From positions 1 through 16,481 of the forward strand of contig CAZEHQ010000088.1 of NCBI GenBank assembly GCA_964512165.1: 16,481 nucleotides of DNA, written 5' to 3'. This DNA is from UBA8231 sp964512165 (GTDB lineage: Bacteria > Latescibacterota > UBA2968 > UBA8231). The translations under genes were made by a program, and so were the position numbers. The notes under the pieces are model-generated. The model ran no database searches, was not told the DNA's origin, and worked only from the letters and a program-made list of their open reading frames with translations. Shown here one piece after another: positions 1 to 7,043 of this stretch. Within the stretch, counting starts at the first letter, position 1. Every line of letters starts with the position of its first letter.

Positions 1-168
1 GACGAGGGGCGGGGAGTCGAGGGAGTCACCCGGGCCGAGCGGGAGGAGTTGCGGCGCCTGCGCCGGGAGAACAAGCGCCTGCGCACGGAGCGGGAGATTC
101 TGTCAAAAGCCGCCACCTGGTTCGCTCGGGAGGCCGATTCGAGGTCGCCGAGGTCTTCGGATTCGTGA
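1..168 (+). CDS. IS3-family transposase OrfA, C-terminal fragment (5' end outside window)
   Basis: Frame 1 is open from the first base to TGA at 166-168. The visible 55 residues include a charged heptad-like stretch (EREELRRLRRENKRLRTERE) followed by ILSKAATWFARE. This is the typical IS3 OrfA C-terminus: a leucine-zipper-like multimerisation segment followed by the motif just before the frameshift zone. OrfA normally carries an N-terminal helix-turn-helix that binds the IS ends; that part is not in the window. The stop codon overlaps the OrfB GTG start by 4 nt (GTGA), so the two products may be made by coupled re-initiation, by frameshifting, or both. Confidence 0.8.
   Translation, partial: DEGRGVEGVTRAEREELRRLRRENKRLRTEREILSKAATWFAREADSRSPRSSDS
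105..109 (+). promoter_or_regulatory. possible -1 programmed frameshift site (AAAAG)
   Basis: An A4G run lies in the OrfA codons Ser-Lys-Ala (TCA AAA GCC). Sliding back one base enters the OrfB phase, which is open through this whole region and would add about 19 residues upstream of the OrfB GTG. IS3 elements commonly frameshift on A-rich slippery runs at just this point to make the OrfAB transposase. Four As is weaker than the A6G of IS911, so GTGA re-initiation may be the main route. This is inferred from position and family only. Confidence 0.4.
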
Positions 169-1019
169 GCGCTCACCAGGATCAGTATCCCATCGCCACC
201 ATGTGCCGCGTCCTGGGTGTCTCCCCCAGCGGGTCCTATGCGTGGCGCCGCCGTCCGCCGTCGGCGCGCTCCTTGTCCGATGCGCAGCTGAGGCCCTTGA
301 TCGACCCGGTCCACACGTGGTCGCGAGGCACCTATGGGGTGCCGCGCATGGTCCGGGAGTTGAGAGATCGCGGACAGCCCGTCAACCCCAAGCGCGTGGC
401 TCGTCTGATGCGGGAGGCCGGCTTGCAGGGCGTCAGCCGCCGCAAGTCGATGGGTACCACGCGGCGCGACCGGACCGCTCCGGCGGCGCCCGACCTGGTC
501 GACCGCGACTTCGCCGCGGCCGGTCCGAACGCGTTGTGGGTGGCGGACATCACCTATGTGCCGACGTGGTCTGGATTCCTGTATCTGGCCGTGGTCCTGG
601 ACGCCTGGAGCCGGCGCGTGGTGGGGTGGGCCATGGCCGGTCATCTGCGGACGGAGCTGGTCGTGCAGGCCTTGGACATGGCCCTCAGGCAACGGCGTCC
701 CGAGGGGGTGATCCATCACTCGGACCAGGGGTGCCAGTATTCCTCGCTGGCCTTCGGGCGCCGTTGCCGGGAGGCCGGGGTGCGGCCGTCGAGGGGCTCG
801 GTGGGCGACTGCTACGACAACGCCCTGTGTGAGAGCTTCTTCGCCACCCTCGAGTGTGAGCTGTTCGACCGTCGCTGCTTCCCGACGCAGGCGGTGGCCC
901 GCCGCGAGATCTTCGACTACATCGAGTCTTGGTACAACCGGCATCGCCGTCACTCGGCCCTCAACTACGAATCGCCGATGAACTTCGAACGCGCCCATGT
1001 CCAGCGGCAGGTTGCCTGA
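165..1019 (+). CDS. IS3-family transposase OrfB (DDE integrase core)
   Basis: This 284-residue protein provides the catalytic part of the IS3 transposase. The N-terminus (residues 7-31, with YPIATMCRVLGVSPSGSYAW) and the PKRVARLMREAGLQG segment (about 75-89) match the OrfB helix-turn-helix region. The rve core has D128 (WVADITYV), D187 (HHSDQGCQY) and E223 (CESFFATLE), giving the DD(35)E spacing of the family. The end, WYNRHRRHSALNYESPMNFE, is the usual OrfB C-terminus. Length is normal and there are no internal stops, so the enzyme may be active. The GTG at 165 overlaps the OrfA stop by 4 nt; the frame stays open upstream, so an OrfAB fusion by -1 frameshift is also possible. Confidence 0.93.
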   Translation: MSAHQDQYPIATMCRVLGVSPSGSYAWRRRPPSARSLSDAQLRPLIDPVHTWSRGTYGVPRMVRELRDRGQPVNPKRVARLMREAGLQGVSRRKSMGTTRRDRTAPAAPDLVDRDFAAAGPNALWVADITYVPTWSGFLYLAVVLDAWSRRVVGWAMAGHLRTELVVQALDMALRQRRPEGVIHHSDQGCQYSSLAFGRRCREAGVRPSRGSVGDCYDNALCESFFATLECELFDRRCFPTQAVARREIFDYIESWYNRHRRHSALNYESPMNFERAHVQRQVA

Positions 1020-1208
1020 TGCTGGACCGGGTTCGCCATGAAGCGGACCTTCCCGGCCCTCCCGGGACCAGCCGGTGCTCTCCTGCCCACCCGGTCTCTC
1101 GCACCGGGCCGGGGCGCCAGACCGGTACCCCCGTGCTTCACCCGGGCTCCAGGGCCGGGGAATATCCACTCTACAACGGCCCCATTCGGCCGAACCTGCT
1201 GAAAGCAC

Positions 1209-1238
1209 TTAACTGTCCACCGTACGGGGGTAGCTCCA
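1209..1238 (+). repeat. probable right terminal inverted repeat of the IS3 element
   Basis: The 30 bp read TTAACTGTCCACCGTA followed by CGGGGGTAGCTCCA. A CTGTCCAC block, then a G run, then GCTCCA finishing in CA is the form I recall for right ends of this IS3 group, and its complement would start TGGAGC. The left copy is outside the window, so the match between ends cannot be tested. It lies about 190 bp past the OrfB stop, longer than usual for IS3, which lowers confidence. Confidence 0.45.
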
Positions 1239-1845
1239 GTTGAAGCCGCCGCTCTCATCGTATCCAGCCGCACCGCCCACTCGGCCCGTTGAAGGCATCC
1301 GTCCCCCCCTCCTCCCGGGGGAAACCACGCCCCGATGGGGAACTCCTCCTCCTCTTGCCCGCCGACCGGACTGCCAGGCACCAGAAGCACCTCCGCCGCC
1401 AACCACCCTCGATAGCTCATGGACGGGAAAGGTAAGGTAAGTGCGGAAGGCTTGTGTGTGGATTCCGTAAATTTCAGGTCGGACTGCGTGTTCTTCTTGT
1501 GTAATTCCAGTCCGAGCGCTGTACATGGGGGGGAGACATGGATGGATTGACAGGTCCCGAGACCGCGGTCAGAGGCCAAAGGCCGTGAAGACCTCCGGAC
1601 CCGGCTTGAGCGCGGAAGGCTCGAAGCCGGCGGCTCATCGACCTGTTTCCAGCCGACGTGGAGCGGGACCTGCGGTGTACCTCGCCGGGGACTACCTGCG
1701 CGACATGAGGCGGCTGCCGGCACCCCTGGAGGCGGTTCCGGGTTGACTCGGATTCCCGGCGCAGTCTGTCAGGTTCGGTAGCCGGAAGTGCCCGCCATCC
1801 GCCGCCGTCAGCGAGTCCCGGAGTTCCGGCCGGGCCCGGCGCAGA
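1239..1845. other. about 600 bp without a convincing gene
   Basis: Between the IS right end and the 3' end of the alcohol dehydrogenase gene, several short open frames exist on both strands. None has a plausible ribosome site, a recognisable motif or a protein-like composition. The segment is less GC-biased around 1430-1530 and contains an 8-bp inverted repeat there. It may be decayed sequence or the old 3' flank of the operon disturbed by the IS. No clear terminator for the minus-strand operon is visible. Confidence 0.5.
1479..1515. repeat. 8-bp perfect inverted repeat (possible hairpin or operator)
   Basis: TCGGACTG at 1479-1486 is the exact complement of CAGTCCGA at 1508-1515, with a 21-nt AT-richer spacer (CGTGTTCTTCTTGTGTAATTC). 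No T-tract follows on the plus strand, so it does not look like an intrinsic terminator. It sits in an otherwise gene-free stretch and its role is unknown. Confidence 0.3.
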
Positions 1846-3069
1846 TCAGCATCCCCGGTGCGCGGGCCCTGCTGGCCGTACACCGGGCCGGGCGCGCCGG
1901 GATGGTCCCGTGCCGCCGTGGTACGCAGCCGCGAAGAGCCCCTCGCACTCCGCCGCTCCCACCGGCCGCGGGTTGAACCGCGCCGTCTTCTGGCCCACCG
2001 CCTCCGCGGCCAGCGCCTCCAGACGGTCCTCCGGCACCCTCAGCTCCCGCAGCCGCCGGGGCAGTCCGGCCGCCTCCAGCAACTCCTCCACGCGGGCGGC
2101 CAGGGCCTCCGCCGCGTCGGCGCCCGCCTTCGAAGCGGTCCCCGTCCCCGACGCGTGCAGCAGCCCGGCGTACAGCCCCTCGGCGGCGCCGTTGAAGCGG
2201 ATCACGTGGGGCAGCATGAGGCCCACGGCGACGCCGTGGGAGATGCCGTACGCCCGGGTCAGCGGGTTGGCGCAGGCGTGGGCGGCGCCGAGCATGGAGC
2301 GCTCGATGGAGGCCCCCGCCCAGTGGGCGCCGAGGAGCATCTCGCCGGCGCCGGAACCGGCCGCCGGAGCGGCGATCCAGTCCTCGAAGGCGGCGAAGAG
2401 GAGGCGGGCGGCCTGGCGGGCGTACAGGCGCGAGGCGGGATTGGCGTTCGTCGCCGTGAAGCTCTCCACGGCGTGGGCGACGGCGTCGATGGCGGCCGCC
2501 GCGGCGATCCGGGAAGGCGCCGAGAGCGGAAGATCGGGGTCGAGGATCACGGTGCGGAAGCGGGCCCCGGGGTCGCCGCAGGCCATCTTGCGGCGGTCGG
2601 ACTGGCGCGAGATCAGGGCGAAGCGCTGGGCCTCGCTGCCGGTACCGGCGGTGGTCGGCACCCCGATGGACGGCAGCATGGGCCTGTCGGCGCGGCCATC
2701 GCCCTCGTGGTCCTCCATGGGGCCGCCGTGGCTGAGGAGGAAGTTGATCCCCTTGGCGCAGTCCATGGCGCTGCCCCCGCCGACGGCGACGACGGCCTGC
2801 ACGGGTCCGCGGCGGCGGGCGGTCTCGGCGCCGGATTCCACCTGCCCGGTGGTGGGGTTCTCACGGACGCCGTCGAAGCGGACCACCTCGATCCCGGCCG
2901 CAACCAGGGAATCGGCGGCCCGGCCGGTGTGTCCGGCCGCCGCCACCCCGGGATCCGAGACCAGCAGCACCGGTCCCGCCGTCAGGCGGGCGGCCTCCGC
3001 TCCCAGCTCGCCGAGGCGCCCGGCCCCGAACAGGACCCGGGGCCCGCCGTCGAGTTCGAAGGGCCTCAC
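1846..3069 (-). CDS. iron-containing (group III) alcohol dehydrogenase
   Basis: This 407-residue NAD(P)-dependent dehydrogenase of the Fe-ADH superfamily would interconvert an aldehyde and a primary alcohol in the cytoplasm. The nucleotide-binding loop GGGSAMDCAKG is at 97-107 and PTTAGTGSE at 138-146. The metal ligands are D195 and H199 (IDAVAHAVESF), H264 (AAHACANPL) and H278 (GISHGVAVGLMLPHV). The second histidine of the common HxxxH signature is Asn268 here. The start is GTG, 5 nt after the upstream reductase stop, so it is the last gene of the operon and probably takes the aldehyde made by that reductase. The last ~25 residues after LFAAAY are Pro/Arg/Gly-rich and exceed the usual family end, suggesting stop-codon loss or a rearranged 3' end. 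The substrate cannot be read from sequence. Confidence 0.9.
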   Translation of the reverse strand: MRPFELDGGPRVLFGAGRLGELGAEAARLTAGPVLLVSDPGVAAAGHTGRAADSLVAAGIEVVRFDGVRENPTTGQVESGAETARRRGPVQAVVAVGGGSAMDCAKGINFLLSHGGPMEDHEGDGRADRPMLPSIGVPTTAGTGSEAQRFALISRQSDRRKMACGDPGARFRTVILDPDLPLSAPSRIAAAAAIDAVAHAVESFTATNANPASRLYARQAARLLFAAFEDWIAAPAAGSGAGEMLLGAHWAGASIERSMLGAAHACANPLTRAYGISHGVAVGLMLPHVIRFNGAAEGLYAGLLHASGTGTASKAGADAAEALAARVEELLEAAGLPRRLRELRVPEDRLEALAAEAVGQKTARFNPRPVGAAECEGLFAAAYHGGTGPSRRARPGVRPAGPAHRGC

Positions 3070-3074
3070 GGCCG

Positions 3075-4517
3075 TCAGGCGCGGCGCCGGGCGCGCCCCA
3101 GGGCCCGCCGTCGGTAGAGGTGCTCGAAGAGGTTGCCCTCGTGGGGCTGCTCCCAGGAGATGGCGGTCGTCGGCACCGGTCCGAGGTTCAGGCGGTCGAT
3201 GCCGGGGTGGTCCATGAGCCGGCCCTGCAGGCCGGCGTCCTCGGTCAGGGCGGTGGCCACGAGGGTGGGGCCGATCGCCTCCAGCATGGTCTCGGCGGAG
3301 GTCTCCACGACGGCGGCAAAGGGGAAGAGATACTCGGTGTCGGCCAGGGGATGGGACGGGTCCTCGCAGAGGACGACCGTGGGCCGCAGGAAGGTGCAGC
3401 CGTCGACCTCGGCGAGGCGGTCTTCGCCTCGGACCTCGGCCGTAAGGTCGCGGGCCCCGCCGCCGGCCAGGAGCCGGTCGATGTGGGCGGAGATCGCTCG
3501 GGCAGTCCGCGGCTCGGGGAAGGCGGCCAGGCCGGCTTCCGGGTCGTGCAGGGGCCTCGGCTCGATGCGCGCCAGGCGCTCGGCCAGGGCCTGGCCGAGG
3601 CCGGCAGCATCAGCGGTGGTCCACACGCCGGAGGCGTTGAGGCAGGAGCGGCCGCCGTTGTCGGCCACCGAGGCGGCGATCAGGTCGAGATGCTCCCGCC
3701 AGTCGGTGAGGTCCGGACCGAGGAGGATCTTGCTGCGGCCGGCGCCGTGGATCTCGACGCGGGGATCGCCGCGCCAGGGGTCGACGGTGTCGTCGCCGCC
3801 GAAGAGCAGCGAGCGGCCGCAGCGCACCAGGATCTCCACGGCGCCGTCGTGGTCGCCGGGGTAGAAGCCGAAGGCCTCGGGCGGGCACCCGGAGGCGATG
3901 AAGGCGCGGGCCAGGCGCAGCGGCGTCCACGGCTCGCGGGCGCCGGGGCGCAGGGCCAGGGGCGTCTTCAGGGGGACCGCGGGCAGCCACAGGGTGTGGA
4001 CCCCCGGCGAGTTGTTGGGCAGCACGGCGCCCAGGACGTCGGTCTGGCGCCGGTAGCTGATCGTGCGGCCCTTCTCCTCGCCCCAGCCGGCGTCGACGAC
4101 GGCCAGGTCCAGGCCCCGGGTGAGGCCGTCGAGCACCTGTTCCATCGACTCCAGGACGCCGCAGATCTTGCCGGCGTTGCGCCGTCCGAGGCTCAGGGGC
4201 ATGCCCGCCGTGGCCGCCAGCTGCGACAGGTAGTCGTCGAAGGACTGGTCCGTCTCGCCGTCGACGGGCAGACGGTCCTGGCGGAAGCGGCGGGCGGCCT
4301 CGCCGCACAGGGCCGCCAAGTCAGCAGCCGGCATCCGTTCCAGGGCCTGCCGGCTGGCTTCCGCCCCGGCCAGGTCGCGGGCGATGAGGCCGCCGTTGGC
4401 GAGACTCACCTCGGCCACGGGATCGCCGGTGCGCACGTCGGCCAGGCGCCGCCGCCGCCGGCTGGCGTACTCGCGGCCGGCGCGCAGGAGGGGGACGTGC
4501 AAGAGGCCGCCGGCCAC
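3075..4517 (-). CDS. LuxC/GriD-like acyl reductase (aldehyde dehydrogenase superfamily)
   Basis: This 480-residue protein has the aldehyde dehydrogenase fold arrangement. A cofactor-binding region is NNSPGVHTLWLPAVPLK (168-184), the equivalent of the ALDH Asn/Lys pocket. The nucleophile is C292 in ADNGGRSCLNASG. A late motif, DTEYLFPFAAVVE, is near 408-420. Such proteins (LuxC acyl reductase; GriD of the grixazone carboxylic acid reductase) reduce an activated acyl group to an aldehyde through a cysteine thioester, using NAD(P)H. It follows the adenylate-forming gene by 4 nt and precedes the alcohol dehydrogenase by 5 nt. Pairing with an AMP-forming partner is exactly the LuxC/LuxE and GriD/GriC layout. 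It starts at GTG. Whether the natural substrate is aryl or fatty acyl is unknown. Confidence 0.82.
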   Translation of the reverse strand: MAGGLLHVPLLRAGREYASRRRRRLADVRTGDPVAEVSLANGGLIARDLAGAEASRQALERMPAADLAALCGEAARRFRQDRLPVDGETDQSFDDYLSQLAATAGMPLSLGRRNAGKICGVLESMEQVLDGLTRGLDLAVVDAGWGEEKGRTISYRRQTDVLGAVLPNNSPGVHTLWLPAVPLKTPLALRPGAREPWTPLRLARAFIASGCPPEAFGFYPGDHDGAVEILVRCGRSLLFGGDDTVDPWRGDPRVEIHGAGRSKILLGPDLTDWREHLDLIAASVADNGGRSCLNASGVWTTADAAGLGQALAERLARIEPRPLHDPEAGLAAFPEPRTARAISAHIDRLLAGGGARDLTAEVRGEDRLAEVDGCTFLRPTVVLCEDPSHPLADTEYLFPFAAVVETSAETMLEAIGPTLVATALTEDAGLQGRLMDHPGIDRLNLGPVPTTAISWEQPHEGNLFEHLYRRRALGRARRRA

Positions 4518-4521
4518 GGCC

Positions 4522-5613
4522 CTAATAGACCCCCACGGTGACGCTCTCCTCGAGGGAGGACAGCAGGCGCAGGTCGCGCACCCCGTCCCAGGGGCACCTC
4601 TCTGTCGGCGGGGCCCTCTCGGCCTCGTCCCGCTCCAGGAAGCGGGGCATGAAGAACTCGCGGGTGAGCGTCGTCAGCAGCACGCGCCCGGTCTCGCCGT
4701 AGCCGACGGCGCGCCCCGGGTCGTCGCGATCGACCAGCTCGATCACCGCCCGCGGCTGCGGCGCGTAGTAGGTGATGGCGTAGTCGTCGGCCGGGTCGAA
4801 GGGCTTGCACAGGGCCAGCCCCATCAGGGTGTTGCCGTAGGTGGGCACGAAGGCCGCCCCCGGCACCAGCTCCTCGCGGGCGAAGCGGTGGAACTGGGCG
4901 TCCATCTCGGTGCCGCCGCAGAACACGCCGCGGATGCCCGCCTTCACCAGGTCGATCTTCTCGCACAGGGCCTCCAGCAGGCGCGGCGTCGCGAAGAGGC
5001 AGCGGATGGTGTCGTGGGCGCGCAGGATCTTCAGGGCCTGGTCGACGACGTGGGCCTTGTACGCGGCCAGCTCCTGGTGGGCCTGCCGCCGGATCAGGAC
5101 GTTCACCCAGCGCGGGTCGAGGTCGACGAGGAAGCAGAGGCCGCCGCGCATCTGCGCCAGGTGCTCCACGGCCAGGCGCAGGCGCCGCGGCCCCGAGGGC
5201 CCCAGCATCAGCCAGTCCCCGCCCCGGGGGAAGCCCTCCTCGGGCAGGCTCTCGGAGAACGCGGCGTAGTCGACCTGGAAGTCGCGGATGTTGATGCGGC
5301 TCTTGGGGACGCCGGTGGAGCCGCCGGTCTCGAAGACGTAGACGGGCTCGCCGGCAAAGGCCCGCGGCACCCAGCGGCGCACGGGGCCGCCGCGCAGCCA
5401 CTCGTCCCGGAAGAGGCCGAGGACCTTCAGGTCGGCGTAGCCGCCGATGCGGTCGCGGGGGTCGAAGCCGAGGGCGGAGGCGCGCTCCAGCCAGAAGGGG
5501 CAGCCGGTGGCCGGGTCGAAGTGCCAGGCCACGATCTCGCGCACGTGGGCGTCGAGGGCCTCCCGGGCGGCGCCCACGCGATCCGCCAGACCGCCGGACT
5601 CCGTCTCCGTCAC
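4522..5613 (-). CDS. GriC/LuxE/PaaK-like adenylate-forming enzyme (carboxylate activation)
   Basis: This 363-residue protein is of the phenylacetate-CoA ligase / LuxE acyl-protein synthetase type. It shows the ATP-binding loop YVFETGGSTGVPKSR (92-106), FCGGTEMD (231-238), the adenine-contact motif TYGNTLMG (258-265) and GYGETGRVLLT (304-314). It ends at about LuxE length and lacks the separate C-terminal domain of PaaK ligases. It should adenylate a carboxylic acid with ATP and hand the acyl group to the LuxC/GriD-like reductase encoded next. The GTG start overlaps the stop of the upstream propeller gene as GTGA (5610-5613), and the stop is 4 nt before the reductase start, so translation is probably coupled. 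It could instead be a plain CoA ligase; the neighbour makes reductive use more likely. Confidence 0.78.
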   Translation of the reverse strand: MTETESGGLADRVGAAREALDAHVREIVAWHFDPATGCPFWLERASALGFDPRDRIGGYADLKVLGLFRDEWLRGGPVRRWVPRAFAGEPVYVFETGGSTGVPKSRINIRDFQVDYAAFSESLPEEGFPRGGDWLMLGPSGPRRLRLAVEHLAQMRGGLCFLVDLDPRWVNVLIRRQAHQELAAYKAHVVDQALKILRAHDTIRCLFATPRLLEALCEKIDLVKAGIRGVFCGGTEMDAQFHRFAREELVPGAAFVPTYGNTLMGLALCKPFDPADDYAITYYAPQPRAVIELVDRDDPGRAVGYGETGRVLLTTLTREFFMPRFLERDEAERAPPTERCPWDGVRDLRLLSSLEESVTVGVY

Positions 5614-7043
5614 GGCCGCGGCGAGCCGAGGGCGAAGAGGGTGTTGCGCGAGGCCACGTAGAGGATGCCGTCCTCGGCCGCCGGCGTGGTGTACACGGCG
5701 CTGCCCATGTTGATCTCGGAGATCACCTCCAGCTCGGGGCCGGCCCGGAAGATCGTCACGTCGCCGTCCTCGTCACCGATATGGACCTTGCCGTCGGCCA
5801 CGAAGGGGGAGCCCCAGATGGCGGCGAAGGTGTCGTAGGTCCACTTCGTCTCGCCAGTGGCCGCGTCGAGGCAGTAGACGAAGCCGCTCAGGTCGGCGAT
5901 GTAGAGCAGGCCGTCGTCGATCGCCGCGGTGGACATGGTGCGGTTGTACTCCTCGCCGCCCAGGTGCCAGACCGCGTGCGAATCGGTCACGTCGCCGCTG
6001 CCGGTGCCGTCGATGCACCACAGGTTGCCCCGGCCCTCGCCGTGCTCCGGGTCCTGGCCGACGCCGAGGTAGACGCGGTCGCCGACGATGACCGGCGTCG
6101 AGATCAGGTTGTTGCGCGTGCCCCTTCCCCCCAGCTCCCACACCGAGTCCTTGGGGTTGCAGTCGAACTTCCAGATCAGCTTGCCGGTCTCCGGCTCGAA
6201 GGAGTAGAGCCAGCCGTCGCCGCCGGGAAACAGGACCTGCGGGCGGCCCCCCATGGTGCCGATGGCCGGGTTCGACCACTGGCCGTGGAGGATCCCCATG
6301 CCGGGGGAGGCGTCCTCCCACACCAGCTCGCCGGTGGACTTGCGCAGGGCGATGAAGGAGGGGGCGAAAGGCGACGGGATGTGGACGTGGCCCTCGTCGA
6401 CGCCGTTGGAGGTGACCACGAAGAGCAGGTCGCCGAGGCCGGCGGGGGAGCAGGTGGCGAGGTTGTGAGGGAAGACGTCGAGCTCCTCGATCATGTCGAA
6501 GGACCAGACGAGGTCGGCGTCGGCGGGGCCGGTGGAGGCCTCGTCCGTGAGGGGGCCGTCGTTCTCGCCGTCGGCGAAGCCCTCGGTGTCGACGCAGACC
6601 ACCTGCGCCTGGTTGGAGACGTAGTAGAGGCGGTCGCCTTCGATGTAAGGGGTGGAGCAGATGCCCTGCTGGGGCCAGTCGTTGACGCGGCCGGCGGGCA
6701 GCTTGGTGTGCGTCGACTGCCACAGGAAGGCGCCGCCGGGACGGGCGAAGGCCATGAGCACGCCGCGGTCGCCGGTGAGCCGGGGGTCGCGCAGGCCCTG
6801 GTTGTTGGTGCCCACGAAGAGCTTGCCCCCTGCCAGCAGGGGGCCGGCGTAGGTCTGCGAGCCGAGGGGGGCGGACCAGAGCACGCCCTCGCCGGTGGCC
6901 ACGTCCCACGCGACCGGCAGGTCGACGGCCTCGGAGACCATGTTGCGGGCCCGGGTGTGTCCCCACATCGCCTCTTCGGCGCCCGCGGGAAGGGCGGCGG
7001 CGAGGGCCGCCGCCAGAAGGAGGGGGAATTCCGGTTTAGTCAT
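5610..7043 (-). CDS. exported PQQ-like beta-propeller protein (second gene of operon)
   Basis: This 477-residue protein begins MTKPEFPLLLAAALAAALPAGA, a signal peptide probably cut before EEAMWG. The ATG at 7043 is preferred to an upstream start at 7067 because it puts the signal peptide at the N-terminus and has GGAG 4 nt upstream. The mature part has repeated blades of the form 'G-x-LYV...D..TG...W' (for example LYYVSNQAQVVCVD, LYSFEPETGKLIWKFD, FVYCLDAATGETKWTYD), typical of PQQ-like/BamB-like propellers. No dehydrogenase active-site residues could be identified, so it is probably a binding or scaffold protein outside the inner membrane. Its start overlaps the stop of the preceding gene (ATGACTAA) and its stop overlaps the next start (GTGA). 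The mature N-terminus is paralogous to the other two propellers here. Confidence 0.85.
   Translation of the reverse strand: MTKPEFPLLLAAALAAALPAGAEEAMWGHTRARNMVSEAVDLPVAWDVATGEGVLWSAPLGSQTYAGPLLAGGKLFVGTNNQGLRDPRLTGDRGVLMAFARPGGAFLWQSTHTKLPAGRVNDWPQQGICSTPYIEGDRLYYVSNQAQVVCVDTEGFADGENDGPLTDEASTGPADADLVWSFDMIEELDVFPHNLATCSPAGLGDLLFVVTSNGVDEGHVHIPSPFAPSFIALRKSTGELVWEDASPGMGILHGQWSNPAIGTMGGRPQVLFPGGDGWLYSFEPETGKLIWKFDCNPKDSVWELGGRGTRNNLISTPVIVGDRVYLGVGQDPEHGEGRGNLWCIDGTGSGDVTDSHAVWHLGGEEYNRTMSTAAIDDGLLYIADLSGFVYCLDAATGETKWTYDTFAAIWGSPFVADGKVHIGDEDGDVTIFRAGPELEVISEINMGSAVYTTPAAEDGILYVASRNTLFALGSPRP

Larger units (their letters stand above)
1..1238 (+). mobile_element. IS3-family insertion sequence, right portion (left end outside window)
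   Basis: The segment holds the 3' end of an OrfA, an overlapping OrfB with a full DDE triad, and about 190 bp of non-coding 3' sequence that ends in a probable terminal repeat finishing in ...CTCCA. The OrfA/OrfB layout in two phases is the standard IS3-family architecture. The left end, the left inverted repeat and any target duplication lie outside the window, so the exact subgroup and the state of the whole element cannot be judged. The 3' non-coding part contains a perfect 7-bp inverted repeat (1091-1097 with 1119-1125). The right boundary is inferred from the TG...CA rule and the resemblance of 1209-1238 to IS3-type ends. Confidence 0.75.

Noticed and set aside
1525..1746. 73-codon plus-strand frame in the gene-free interval
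   Set aside because: No homology recognised, no motif, and Arg/Pro/Gly-rich content like the other chance frames here, although GGGGGGAG lies nearby.
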